This document shows, piece after piece, positions 1-8,689 of a DNA stretch of 64,000 bases (positions are counted from its first letter, which is position 1; each line of letters starts with the position of its first letter). The stretch spans positions 124,001-188,000 of the forward strand of contig BOLD01000006.1 in the NCBI GenBank assembly GCA_016861345.1, read 5' to 3'. The translations under genes and the position numbers were made by a program. The stretch is from Oligoflexia bacterium. Lineage in GTDB: Bacteria > Bdellovibrionota > Bdellovibrionia > Bdellovibrionales > Bdellovibrionaceae. Below the pieces are notes generated by a model that was not told the origin of the DNA, did no database searches, and saw nothing but the letters and a program-made list of their open reading frames with translations.

Positions 1-461
1 GGAAACACCAGCCACACTTGGTCGCCGATCCTTATTTGTACTTAGCTGAACTGGAAATGAAGCAGGGGAAAAGAGACGATGCTCTTAAGTCTCTTGAAAA
101 GGTCGAGCAGTTGATGATTGATACAGAAAAAGTATCAGCATCCACTCATTCAAAAGCCCTGCAGCAGCTTGCGGCAGGATATTTTGAAAAAAATCAAGTG
201 CAGAAGTCAATCGAGGCATATGAAAAACTACTCAGCCTTTATGAGAAAACTCAGCCGATTTCATCAGCTCGATATCAGCTTGGAAAGATATACTTTCAAA
301 AGGGGGAGCTGCAAAAAGCAAATGAAACTTGGGCAAAACTGAAAGATGAGAAAAATGACTTTTGGTATAAGTTGGCTCAGGAGCAATTAAATTCTGTTCA
401 GTGGAATGGGGATTACAAAAAATATATCCAACGAATTCCAGCTATGAGTGAGAGGAAATAG
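1..461 (+). CDS. TPR-repeat protein, 5' end outside the window
   Basis: The frame is open from the first bases, so this is the C-terminal part of a longer protein. The visible ~150 residues are helical and read as tetratricopeptide-type hairpins: Tyr-Leu-Ala-Glu-Leu, then Ala-Gly-Tyr-Phe-Glu-Lys, then Ala-Arg-Tyr-Gln-Leu-Gly. TPR proteins act as protein-interaction scaffolds. The stop lies 2 bases before the next start, so it is co-transcribed with the degenerate NtrC-like gene and the flagellar operon that follows. A TTG at 18 could act as a start, but the open frame upstream makes a partial gene more likely. Specific function is not recognisable. Confidence 0.75.
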   Translation, partial: KHQPHLVADPYLYLAELEMKQGKRDDALKSLEKVEQLMIDTEKVSASTHSKALQQLAAGYFEKNQVQKSIEAYEKLLSLYEKTQPISSARYQLGKIYFQKGELQKANETWAKLKDEKNDFWYKLAQEQLNSVQWNGDYKKYIQRIPAMSERK

Positions 462-463
462 CT

Positions 464-1294
464 ATGTTAAAGGACTATGTTCGATTTCAAACTCAATCTC
501 CAGAGCTGATTGCTCAGATCGAAAAAGTTGAAAAGCTTGTACAACTAGGGGTGCCCATTCTAATCTATGGCCAGATCAGCACAGGTCGGCGTTTAATGGC
601 TGAGTATATCCACGACCGGACGAAGTCTCCGATGAGGCTCATTAAGCGTATCCGTAGTCCATTAACTCAAGCTGTTTCACTTGTGTCTGGGGACACTGTA
701 CTCATCGAGAATATTGATGAATTGAGTTTTTCTGAGCAGCAAATTTTATTAACATTGGTACGGAGCCATCGGCATCACTCAATTCAGTGGGTGGCAACAG
801 CGTACTCAGATCTTATGGAAAGAGCGAGAAAGGGATTTTTTCAATCAGATCTCGCTCAATTTTTTACACAGTCAACCTTAAAAATGCCAAGCCTGAATGC
901 TCGTCACTGCGACATTCCCGATTTGGCAAGACAACATTCAGAAGTTATTTGCTTGTTGGCTGGAAAGTCCCCAATTGTCTGGACAGAGGCTGCTCTTCAA
1001 AAATTACAAAATTATGATTGGAAGGGAAATTTCTCTGAGTTTGAGAAGGTAGTCGAGAAAACTGTTCATCGAGCAGAGCAGTATGTCATCGATGCTCATG
1101 ACATTCATCTTTCTATGGCAACTCAAATTTTGAATTTGGCGGAGATGGAAAAAAAGCTTGTTGCCCAAGCTTTGGAGTTGACCCGTAATAATAAAACTCA
1201 AGCTGCAAAATTATTGGGAATTAGTATTCGTACACTCAGAAATAAACTGAATGAATATCGTGGAGAGGTGACCCATGAGTCAGATCTTCGATAA
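464..1294 (+). CDS. Degenerate NtrC-like AAA+ protein with Fis-type helix-turn-helix
   Basis: The protein has 276 residues and the layout of a sigma-54 activator without a receiver domain. A Walker-A-like stretch near residues 35-43 reads GQISTGRR, so the conserved GK is replaced. The Walker B position reads VLIENI instead of LFLDE(I/V). No GAFTGA loop is present because the region between the two motifs is shortened. The C-terminal ~40 residues form a convincing Fis-type HTH (NNKTQAAKLLGISIRTLRNKL). From family knowledge, loss of these motifs should abolish ATP hydrolysis and sigma-54 contact, so it probably binds DNA or another activator. It overlaps flgB by 20 bp and leads the flagellar operon, which suggests a flagellar regulator. 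Confidence 0.8.
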   Translation: MLKDYVRFQTQSPELIAQIEKVEKLVQLGVPILIYGQISTGRRLMAEYIHDRTKSPMRLIKRIRSPLTQAVSLVSGDTVLIENIDELSFSEQQILLTLVRSHRHHSIQWVATAYSDLMERARKGFFQSDLAQFFTQSTLKMPSLNARHCDIPDLARQHSEVICLLAGKSPIVWTEAALQKLQNYDWKGNFSEFEKVVEKTVHRAEQYVIDAHDIHLSMATQILNLAEMEKKLVAQALELTRNNKTQAAKLLGISIRTLRNKLNEYRGEVTHESDLR

Positions 1295-1685
1295 AACAAT
1301 ATCAGGGCTTGGAACGGCCCTGAATATGAGGCTGTTAAAGCAAAATGTCATTGCTTCCAATATCGCTAATGCTGAAACACCTGGGTATCATGCGAAGAAA
1401 ATTGATTTTGAAGAAGCTCTTGCGCGCGCAATGGATATTGATGGCTTGCGAAGCATGAATACTTCTCATGGTGATCATTTTCATGTCGGCGGAAAAGGGT
1501 CTTCAAGTGTAAGACCAGATATTTACGACAACCCCGATGGGGTAATCAATAACGATGGAAACACGGTTGATTTACACCACGAGATGGCAGCCCAAGCCGA
1601 GAACAATGTGATGTACAGGGCTGCATTGCAATTAATAAATAAGAAACTGGCGGCACTTCGATATGCTGCAACGGATGGAAGGTAA
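1275..1685 (+). CDS. flgB: Flagellar basal-body rod protein FlgB
   Basis: FlgB is a proximal rod subunit exported through the flagellar type III apparatus. The 136-residue length is normal. The N-terminal rod motif is clear (LKQNVIASNIANAETPGYHAKKIDF), and the C-terminal helix with EMAAQAENNVMYRAALQ pairs with it in the rod coiled coil. GAGGTGACCC before the ATG provides a ribosome site. The gene begins inside the end of the upstream regulator gene and is followed 11 bp later by flgC, the standard order of flagellar early operons. Confidence 0.95.
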   Translation: MSQIFDKTISGLGTALNMRLLKQNVIASNIANAETPGYHAKKIDFEEALARAMDIDGLRSMNTSHGDHFHVGGKGSSSVRPDIYDNPDGVINNDGNTVDLHHEMAAQAENNVMYRAALQLINKKLAALRYAATDGR

Positions 1686-1696
1686 AGGAGTAGATC

Positions 1697-2140
1697 ATGG
1701 CTGATTTTATGTCTGGTTTTAGGGTGAGCTCAAGTGGTATGAAGGCCCAAAGTATGCGCATGAATACTATTTCAAGTAATATTGCGAATATCAACACAAC
1801 ACGAACTCCAGAGGGCGGACCGTACCGTCGAAAAGATGTTGTATTTGAATCCATGCCAGAGGTTAAAAATTTTGGCGAAATTTTAAGTGCAAATTCTCCA
1901 CGGTCAAATATTCAAAGGGTCCAGGTAACAGACATTGTTTCAGACCGCAAGGCTCCCCTACTAAAGTATGAGCCGGATCACCCTGATGCGAACGAGGATG
2001 GATATGTCGCCTATCCGAATATCAATATGATGGAGGAAATGACCAACATGATTCAAGCGACTCGGGCTTACGAGGCTAACGTCTCGTCACTGCAGGCGAC
2101 AAAGGATATGGCGTTGAGCGCCCTTGAATTAGGGCGATAA
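1697..2140 (+). CDS. flgC: Flagellar basal-body rod protein FlgC
   Basis: FlgC is another proximal rod subunit. It is 147 residues, with the N-terminal motif SSGMKAQSMRMNTISSNIANINTTRTPEGGPYRRK and a C-terminal stretch containing NMMEEMTNMIQATRAYEANV, both diagnostic of the FlgC/FlgG rod family. AAAGGAG precedes the ATG. It sits between flgB and fliE. A 68-bp gap to fliE is the longest break in the front part of this operon and shows no obvious terminator. Confidence 0.96.
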   Translation: MADFMSGFRVSSSGMKAQSMRMNTISSNIANINTTRTPEGGPYRRKDVVFESMPEVKNFGEILSANSPRSNIQRVQVTDIVSDRKAPLLKYEPDHPDANEDGYVAYPNINMMEEMTNMIQATRAYEANVSSLQATKDMALSALELGR

Positions 2141-2208
2141 TTTATTGGGTATTGTGTGGTTTTTATTGTAGAATTTAACTAAGCGTATTTCAGAAAGAAG
2201 GTGAAGCC

Positions 2209-2553
2209 ATGGATGGTTTTACGGTCAGAAATGGAAATCGGTTTTTAGAAGGCGGTGGAATACGTGACACCCAATCGATGACCATCAATGGAGGCACGAC
2301 TCCACTTCAATCTCCATCAGCTACTGAAACTCAAAAAAGTTTTGCAGACACGCTGAAAGATGCCATCGGCTCAGTGAATGAACTTCAGAAAGCTTCGGAT
2401 AAGGCCGCTCAAGATCTTGCAACTGGGCGTACTGATAACATTGGTGAAGTGATGATTGCTGCCGAGAAGGCAGATATCGCCTTGAAATTAATGGTGCAAG
2501 TTCGCAATAAAATAATTGATGCATATCAAGAAGTCATGAAGATGCAGGTTTGA
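2209..2553 (+). CDS. fliE: Flagellar hook-basal body complex protein FliE
   Basis: FliE connects the MS ring to the rod. The 114-residue length fits the family. The C-terminal half carries the family signature: SFADTLKDAIGSVNELQ, then DNIGEVMIAAEKADIALKL, then MVQVRNKIIDAYQEVMKMQV. The first ~40 residues are poorly conserved, as is usual. AGAAAGAAGGTG upstream of the ATG is the ribosome site. The stop is 15 bp before fliF, as expected in a flgB-flgC-fliE-fliF operon. Confidence 0.95.
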   Translation: MDGFTVRNGNRFLEGGGIRDTQSMTINGGTTPLQSPSATETQKSFADTLKDAIGSVNELQKASDKAAQDLATGRTDNIGEVMIAAEKADIALKLMVQVRNKIIDAYQEVMKMQV

Positions 2554-2568
2554 TAGAGGGGGATTCAC

Positions 2569-4215
2569 TTGAATAAGGTATTTGGCAGTTTAATAGTTCA
2601 GTTCCGTGAATACTTTAAAAACCTTGGGCCGACCAAGCGAATGTCCATCGTAGCCGCAAGCTTGATTGCGATAATCGCGGCGGTGGTAATGACCTTCATG
2701 GTCAGTGGTAGAGACTATGTTCCAATCTTGACAAATATCCCATCGGATCAGGTTTCGACTATTGTTGAAAAGCTAAATCAAAAGAATGTTCCCTTTCAGC
2801 TTCGTGACGAGGGTAAAACCATAGTGGTGCCTAAGGATTTACTGCATTCAACACAGATGACTTTGATGTCAGAGGTGGGTTCAAGTCGGATGGGAAGCAT
2901 TGGGCTTGAGCTTTTTGATAAGCAAGATTTTGGTATGAATTCCTACGCACAAAAAATCAACTATCAACGAGCAATCCAGGGCGAGTTGATGAGAGCCATA
3001 AATACATTAACAGCGGTGCGCCAATCAAAAGTATTATTGGCCATTCCTAATAAGAAGAATTTCCTTGAAGAAAACGGCAAGCCTTCAGCATCTGTTGTAG
3101 TGGAATTGCATGCAGGTAAGACATTAAGTCCCGAGCAGGTTCGAGGGATTCAGTTTTTGGTTGCCAATGCTGTTGAGGGAATGGACGCTGAAAAAGTATC
3201 TGTGGTTGATGATCGTGGAAAAATGCTAACTCGGGGTGGGGACACAACAACAGCTGGCTCAACAGAGTTGCTCGATCTCAAACGAAAAGTCGAACAAGAT
3301 ATGGAAGAGCGTATTGAGGCAATGCTCAGCAAGGTTGTTGGTCAAGCCAAGGTGATTGCTCGTGTCGACGCGACTCTTAATCATAAAATTACAACAGCAA
3401 TCGAAGAGTCTGTTGATCCTGAGAAAACGGCAGTTCGAAGTCTGCAAAGTGAAGAGGAGTCCATGGATGGCTCGCGCACAAATCCCGCCGGCATTCCTGG
3501 ATCACGATCAAATCTTCCGGGGGCTGAAGATGCAGGTCAAGTCGGCTTTAAGCAAGACGTAAAAAAGGAAATTAAAACAACAAATTATGAAGTCCCCAAA
3601 ACAGTTAGAAATGTTAAAGAGGCTGCTGGGAATCTTGAGAGAATCAGCGTTGCCGTGCTAGTCGATGGTTTTGAGCAGACGATTACAAAAGATGATGGAT
3701 CTTCTGAGGCAAAGTGGGTGGCTCGTTCCGAAGAGGATATTCAAAAGTACGAGTCACTTGTAAAAAATGCGATTGGGTTTAACGCTAACCGTGGCGACAC
3801 GGTTAAAATTGAGAATATTAAATTTATGACTGAAGACTTCACTGAGGCGGAGCGACTGCTGACTTCTCTTGAGCGAAAGAAGCTCTTACACGCCTTATTT
3901 AAATGGGCCCTTCTTGGATTTAGCTTAGCCCTCTTCTTCTTCATTGTTGTTCGACCATTTATGCAATGGATTACGGATAGCTTCCAGGATTCAGTCGAGG
4001 ATATGCTTCCAAGAACAATTGAGGAGCTTGAAGAGCTACAATCTGTTGACAATACATTGCCAGGTATGACATCGGCTCTGCCCGTTCTTGAGGAATCAAT
4101 TGATCCAGACAAGGCTGAAAGTGAACTTTTAAAAGATCGAATTATGTCGATCATGGAGCAGGATCAAGAAAAGGTCTCCAATGCCTTCAGTATGTGGTTA
4201 GTGAGAAAGGAATAG
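2569..4215 (+). CDS. fliF: Flagellar M-ring protein FliF
   Basis: FliF builds the MS ring in the inner membrane, the platform for the rotor and export gate. It has 548 residues, with transmembrane segments near 25-45 and 440-463. The periplasmic YscJ/FliF ring-building domain lies between them (including NYQRAIQGELMRAINTLTAV and VLLAIPNKKNF). The acidic C-terminal cytoplasmic tail is where FliF binds FliG. The start is a TTG preceded by GAGGGGG, supported by the conserved N-terminus. fliG follows 6 bp after the stop. Confidence 0.97.
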   Translation: MNKVFGSLIVQFREYFKNLGPTKRMSIVAASLIAIIAAVVMTFMVSGRDYVPILTNIPSDQVSTIVEKLNQKNVPFQLRDEGKTIVVPKDLLHSTQMTLMSEVGSSRMGSIGLELFDKQDFGMNSYAQKINYQRAIQGELMRAINTLTAVRQSKVLLAIPNKKNFLEENGKPSASVVVELHAGKTLSPEQVRGIQFLVANAVEGMDAEKVSVVDDRGKMLTRGGDTTTAGSTELLDLKRKVEQDMEERIEAMLSKVVGQAKVIARVDATLNHKITTAIEESVDPEKTAVRSLQSEEESMDGSRTNPAGIPGSRSNLPGAEDAGQVGFKQDVKKEIKTTNYEVPKTVRNVKEAAGNLERISVAVLVDGFEQTITKDDGSSEAKWVARSEEDIQKYESLVKNAIGFNANRGDTVKIENIKFMTEDFTEAERLLTSLERKKLLHALFKWALLGFSLALFFFIVVRPFMQWITDSFQDSVEDMLPRTIEELEELQSVDNTLPGMTSALPVLEESIDPDKAESELLKDRIMSIMEQDQEKVSNAFSMWLVRKE

Positions 4216-4221
4216 TGGTCT

Positions 4222-5256
4222 ATGCCTAAGCTTCATAAAATTGACAATCTAGAATATGAAAATTTACGTGGCTTCGAAAAAGCTGCAATATTAGTCAATT
4301 ATCTTGGTCCCAATTCAATTCGCGGCCTATTTACAGGCTTAGATGACGCCGATGTTCGGAAAATGCTCAACGTTATGCAGAAGTATCGCGTTGTTCCCGT
4401 GAATGTTGCTAAGAAGGTTCTAGAGGAATTCTATGAGTTGATTTCAGAATCTGAGGATTACATTTTTTCTGAATCTACGGCGTCAAAAGATAATATTGTC
4501 AATGCTCTGGGGGAAGATCGGGCCCGTGCTATCCTGGGCGGCGTGAACGTTTCATCAGGCAGTCGAAGCCTTGAAAGTTTGGAGATGGTTGACGCAAAAT
4601 CATTGTCGACGTTCTTGGTTAATGAACATCCTCAGACCGTTGCTGTGATTCTTGCGCACCTTGAGCCAGAGAAAAAGGGCGAGGTTCTGAAGCGTTTACC
4701 TGATGCTCTTCAGGCTGAAGTCGTTCTACGTATGGCAAATTTAGAGCACGTTGCGCCAGAGCTGATTGCTGAAGTCGATCAAGTTTTAAAGCGTGAGCTT
4801 GCAAGCATGAGTACTGTTGAGCAAGCTGCCCTGGGTGGAGTGCAGCCTGTTGCAGAAATGTTAAACGTCATGGATAAAAATACAGAAACGGCGATTATGT
4901 CACGTCTTGAAGAAAAAGATCCACTCTTGGCTGAAGAAATTCGTAAGCTCATGTTCGTCTTTGACGATATTGTTAAAATTGATGATCGTGGAATTCAAAC
5001 TCTTCTTAAGGAAGTTGATAACGGAAAGCTTCTGTTGGCACTGAAAACAGCCAACGAAGAAATCAAGGCCAAAGTATTCAAGAACATTTCTCAACGTGCG
5101 GCGGAGATGCTACGCGAAGATCTCGCCAACATGGGTCCTTCGCGTCTATCGGATGTTGAAGGTGCTCAGCAGGAGATTGTAAATGCCGCCAGAAGACTTG
5201 AGGCTGAAGGAAAGATTTTGATCGCTCGTGGTGGATCGGAGGATGCGCTTGTCTAA
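4222..5256 (+). CDS. fliG: Flagellar motor switch protein FliG
   Basis: FliG is the C-ring subunit that receives torque from the stator. It has 344 residues. The N-terminal domain (GFEKAAILVNYLG) binds FliF. The middle armadillo domain has the EHPQ motif (FLVNEHPQTVAVILAHL). The C-terminal domain contains the torque helix (VDNGKLLLALKTANEEIKAKV, then NISQRAAEMLREDL) with its charged residues kept. The stop overlaps the likely TTG start of fliH, which points to translational coupling. Confidence 0.97.
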   Translation: MPKLHKIDNLEYENLRGFEKAAILVNYLGPNSIRGLFTGLDDADVRKMLNVMQKYRVVPVNVAKKVLEEFYELISESEDYIFSESTASKDNIVNALGEDRARAILGGVNVSSGSRSLESLEMVDAKSLSTFLVNEHPQTVAVILAHLEPEKKGEVLKRLPDALQAEVVLRMANLEHVAPELIAEVDQVLKRELASMSTVEQAALGGVQPVAEMLNVMDKNTETAIMSRLEEKDPLLAEEIRKLMFVFDDIVKIDDRGIQTLLKEVDNGKLLLALKTANEEIKAKVFKNISQRAAEMLREDLANMGPSRLSDVEGAQQEIVNAARRLEAEGKILIARGGSEDALV

Positions 5257-6022
5257 TCGAATTTTGAAGTCCGAGGGGCCGTTGCAGAGAATATTGGAAT
5301 ACACTCCGCATAAATTTGAATTGGGTGTGTCTGAAACTGCAGTCAAGTTTCTCGAAACAACAAAACAAGCAGCAACTGAATTTCGGATGAGTGAGGCAAT
5401 TCGAATTCAAACTGGAATCAATAAGATCGAAGAGGTTTCGTTTGAAGAAGAGCTTGAGAGACGAACTTTAGAGAGATTAAAAGAGGTTCAAGAGACTGCC
5501 TACCAAGAGGCCTATACGCTGGGACTTGAAGAGGGAAAGAAGGAAGCCTTTAATTCGGCCATGTCGGATATTGATGCAAGACTCAATGAGCTGAGCGATT
5601 TATTGCGTTCGATTCGAGAGGCCAAAAAGGAGCTATTTGCTCATAATGAAGCTCATATTGTTAAACTTGCCTTTCATATGGCCGAGCGAATGGCTCATCA
5701 TCAAATTGAAATCTCACCAGAGATTATCGTCGATGTGATGAAAAACGCGATCGAAAAAGCTCAGATTGAAGAAGACGTCACAGTCCATGTTCCTGTCAAT
5801 GCACTTTCATTTCTTGAGTCACTGCAATCTGATACTGGACGTGAATTTGAGTTTATGAAGCAAATCAAACTCGTGGGTCTTGAAGATGCCTCGGCTGGTG
5901 GATGTTTAATTGAAACAAATTATGGTGAGATCGATGCTCGCTCAGAGGAGCGAGTGAAGAAGCTTTGGGCTGAAATTTCAGAAAGTTTGCCACGGGTAAA
6001 AAATAAAGTGAGTGCAGCTTGA
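5249..6022 (+). CDS. fliH: Flagellar assembly protein FliH
   Basis: FliH is the peripheral stalk-like regulator of the export ATPase FliI. The centre is a charged coiled coil (EEELERRTLERLKEVQETAYQEAY, followed by GLEEGKKEAFNSA). The C-terminal domain (VKLAFHMAERMAHHQIEISPEII) is typical of FliH/YscL. Three in-frame starts exist: GTG 5228, ATG 5243 and TTG 5249. The TTG is preferred because GGAGG at 5238-5242 lies six bases before it and its first eight bases overlap the fliG stop. The FliI start overlaps the stop. Identity is clear from position and domain; the start is less certain. Confidence 0.9.
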   Translation: MSNRILKSEGPLQRILEYTPHKFELGVSETAVKFLETTKQAATEFRMSEAIRIQTGINKIEEVSFEEELERRTLERLKEVQETAYQEAYTLGLEEGKKEAFNSAMSDIDARLNELSDLLRSIREAKKELFAHNEAHIVKLAFHMAERMAHHQIEISPEIIVDVMKNAIEKAQIEEDVTVHVPVNALSFLESLQSDTGREFEFMKQIKLVGLEDASAGGCLIETNYGEIDARSEERVKKLWAEISESLPRVKNKVSAA

Positions 6023-7353
6023 TCAAGGACGAGTATCAACTCAATATAGAAAAATATCATGACTTGGTCAGTTCGATTCATCTGACTCGAGACAGTGGTA
6101 AAGTTACCGAGGTAACAGGTATGTTGATCAAAGGATACTTACCTGGAGCTAGTATTGGTAGTGTATGTGAAATTATTCCTAATGGATTGGAAAAAAGTTT
6201 TCTAGCCGAGGTCGTTGGCTTTAAAGATAAAAGCGTTTTAATGATGCCGCTGGGAGATATGAGGGGTGTGGGTCTTGGGGCAAGAATTATACTTTCGAAA
6301 CAAATAGCCTCAGTTAAAGTTGGTGAAGATCTTTTGGGTCGTGTCGTCGATGGGCTGGGGCGCACGATTGATAATAAGGGCGAGGTTGAAGGAATTAAAG
6401 AAATTTCCTTATATAATGATGTTCGTAACCCACTCGAGCGAAAGCCAATCCGAGAACCTTTGGACCTTGGAATACGAGCTATCAACGGATTGATAACGGT
6501 TGGTCAGGGGCAACGTGTTGGAATTATGGCCGGCTCAGGAGTAGGAAAATCAGTTCTGCTTGGCATGATGGCCCGTAACACTAAGGCAGATGTCAATGTC
6601 ATTGCTCTTATTGGTGAACGTGGCCGTGAGGTTCGAGAATTTATCGAAAATGATTTAGGTCCCGAGGGAATGGCGAGATCAATTATTGTTGTCGTGACAA
6701 GTGACCAAAGTCCTCTTTTGCGTATGCGCGGCGCCTTTATCGCAACAGCGATTGCCGAGTATTTTTCTGGCTTGGGTAAAAATGTACTTTTGATGATGGA
6801 TTCTATTACTCGCTTTTCGATGGCACAACGTGAAATCGGATTAAGCACCGGCGAGCCTCCAGCTTCGAAGGGATACACGCCGAGTGTGTTTTCCACTTTG
6901 CCTAAACTTCTTGAGCGGGCAGGCTCATTTGAAAGTGAGGGCAGTATCACCGGTCTTTACACCGTTCTTGTTGAGGGTGATGATATGGATGATCCCATTG
7001 GGGATGCCGTGCGGTCCATCGTGGATGGCCATATCGTGCTCTCACGAAAATTAGCACACAAGGGGCATTTCCCAGCTATAGATGTTTTGCAAAGTGCCAG
7101 CCGGGTTATGAGAAATGTCACAACAAATGATCATCAAAGATTAGCGCAGAAGTTCAGGGAAAATCTTGCAACATACAAAGAAGCTGAGGATCTGATTAAT
7201 ATCGGCGCGTATAAACCAGGTTCGAATCCTCGCATTGATAAGTCTGTTAAATTGATAGAGTCCATTAATGATTACTTAAAGCAACGTGTAGAGGAACCAT
7301 CGGACTTTCACGTTTGCATGAGGGAACTTCAGAGAATACTAATTGGAGCATAA
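6019..7353 (+). CDS. fliI: Flagellum-specific ATP synthase FliI
   Basis: FliI is the hexameric ATPase that energises flagellar type III export. The protein has 444 residues. Walker A is GIMAGSGVGKSVL near residue 170 and Walker B is NVLLMMDSITRFSMAQREIGL. The segment GEPPASKGYTPSVFSTLPKLLERAG is a hallmark of the FliI/YscN group and separates it from F1 ATPase beta. The TTG start overlaps the fliH stop. fliJ follows after 16 bp. Confidence 0.97.
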   Translation: MIKDEYQLNIEKYHDLVSSIHLTRDSGKVTEVTGMLIKGYLPGASIGSVCEIIPNGLEKSFLAEVVGFKDKSVLMMPLGDMRGVGLGARIILSKQIASVKVGEDLLGRVVDGLGRTIDNKGEVEGIKEISLYNDVRNPLERKPIREPLDLGIRAINGLITVGQGQRVGIMAGSGVGKSVLLGMMARNTKADVNVIALIGERGREVREFIENDLGPEGMARSIIVVVTSDQSPLLRMRGAFIATAIAEYFSGLGKNVLLMMDSITRFSMAQREIGLSTGEPPASKGYTPSVFSTLPKLLERAGSFESEGSITGLYTVLVEGDDMDDPIGDAVRSIVDGHIVLSRKLAHKGHFPAIDVLQSASRVMRNVTTNDHQRLAQKFRENLATYKEAEDLINIGAYKPGSNPRIDKSVKLIESINDYLKQRVEEPSDFHVCMRELQRILIGA

Positions 7354-7369
7354 TATAGAGTAGAGGATT

Positions 7370-7831
7370 ATGAAGTTTAAGTTCTCGTTCCAAAATGTAC
7401 TGAAGCACCGAAAGATTCTTGAGGATCTTGCCCAGCGAGATTTTCAAGAAGCTCAATCTCGTCTCTACGAAGAAAAAAACAGACTCGAAAAAATGAAAGA
7501 AGAAATTTACCTTGCTCGCGAGCGAGCATTTGCCAAGACCCAAGAAGGCGGAAAAACCTCACCATTCTTAAGTCAAGCCTATGACTTCATGTCGGGGCAG
7601 GACATACGGATAGAAAACCAGCAGATCAAGATCCAGGAATGTGAAAAGATAGTCGAGGAACTCAGGGAAATTTTGCGACAGAAGGCAATTGACTATAAAA
7701 TCATAGAAGGACTCAGGGATAAGAAAAAAGAAGAATTCGCCACTGAGCAGCGAAAGCTTGAGCAGAAAAAGGCAGATGATTTGAACATGATGAGATTTCG
7801 CCCTGACAACACTGGAGAAAAAAAGAGATGA
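7370..7831 (+). CDS. fliJ: Flagellar export chaperone FliJ
   Basis: FliJ is the gamma-like stalk of the export ATPase and escorts chaperones. This 153-residue protein is almost entirely a charged antiparallel coiled coil, beginning MKFKFSFQNVLKHRKILEDL, the usual FliJ N-terminus, and with the C-terminal half rich in Lys/Glu. AGAGTAGAGGATT precedes the ATG. Its place directly after fliI makes the assignment strong even though FliJ sequences diverge quickly. It overlaps the next gene by 4 bp (ATGA). Confidence 0.92.
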   Translation: MKFKFSFQNVLKHRKILEDLAQRDFQEAQSRLYEEKNRLEKMKEEIYLARERAFAKTQEGGKTSPFLSQAYDFMSGQDIRIENQQIKIQECEKIVEELREILRQKAIDYKIIEGLRDKKKEEFATEQRKLEQKKADDLNMMRFRPDNTGEKKR

Positions 7832-8661
7832 AAAGTGGATACGATCAGTTCTTTAAGCAGGTCAGAAAGAATGCTGGCGTTGGGCAGCGAGGTGTGCCCC
7901 TGAAGTCCTCAGTATTGCAGAAACAACAGCCACAGAAAAAAATTGGTCAAAGTGTAGACTCATCTCAGTTGGCGATACATTTAAGAGAAAAAATGCTGCA
8001 GAAAACAAGAGCCAAAAAGAAGAAGAAAACAGTTCCTTGGAATTTAGCAGGAATTTCATTGGTTGGATTGATTGTGGCCGTTTTGGGTTTGCAATACAGC
8101 CACGAGGTTGAGAATTTTGTTAAAAAAATTGAAATCTCCGTTTTGGGAACAGCAATGGCAGAAGAAAAAGCTCCAGTGGCGGAAAAGCCGGTTGAGAAAA
8201 AAGTGGCTGGAGACAAAGAGAAGTCACAAGATGTGGCGGTAGCGCCAGCTAAGAAAGAATTCACACAAGAGGAATTGAATCATTTCGCAAAAATGAATGA
8301 GCGAAAAAAAGAACTGGATGCAAGAGAGGAAGAGCTACTTCGGATGGAGAGTGAGCTTCAGGCTCAAAAAGCAGAGCTTGAGAAGAAGATCCAGGAACTT
8401 GGTAAAACAAGGAGAGAGATTTCAAGTGCTCTGGAAGAGAAGGTTAAATCAGATGACAAGAAAGTCGAAACACTTGTTCAGATGTACAGCAACATGAAAC
8501 CACAGCAAGCGGCGAAGATTTTTGAGACGATGGATGACGATTTAGCTATCGAAATTCTTGGGCGGATGAAGAAAAAGCCCGCAGCAGAGATTTTAAATTT
8601 AGTTAAAGCAGAAAAGGCGCAAGTCCTTTCTGAAAAGTTTGCAGGTTATAGAAAAAAATAA
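7828..8661 (+). CDS. MotE-like flagellar membrane coiled-coil protein
   Basis: The 277-residue protein has a basic N-terminal region, one transmembrane segment near 71-89 (GISLVGLIVAVLGLQYS), an Ala/Glu/Lys-rich linker, a coiled coil near 150-205, and a C-terminal domain containing MYSNMKPQQAAKIFETMDDD and IEILGRMKKKPAAEIL. This C-terminal pattern matches the MgtE-N/MotE-like domain known from flagellar operons, where MotE guides MotB folding or stator assembly in the periplasm. The position between fliJ and fliK fits. It is longer than typical MotE, so a diverged role is possible. Confidence 0.8.
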   Translation: MKSGYDQFFKQVRKNAGVGQRGVPLKSSVLQKQQPQKKIGQSVDSSQLAIHLREKMLQKTRAKKKKKTVPWNLAGISLVGLIVAVLGLQYSHEVENFVKKIEISVLGTAMAEEKAPVAEKPVEKKVAGDKEKSQDVAVAPAKKEFTQEELNHFAKMNERKKELDAREEELLRMESELQAQKAELEKKIQELGKTRREISSALEEKVKSDDKKVETLVQMYSNMKPQQAAKIFETMDDDLAIEILGRMKKKPAAEILNLVKAEKAQVLSEKFAGYRKK

Positions 8662-8689
8662 TTAATTTCCACGGAAGGAGGAAAGAAGT

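Noticed and set aside
3741-4154. Long open frame antisense to fliF
   Set aside because: Ser-rich translation opposite a clear conserved gene; no start signal.
6078-6950. Open frames antisense to fliI
   Set aside because: Shadow frames of a highly conserved gene, with no motif of their own.
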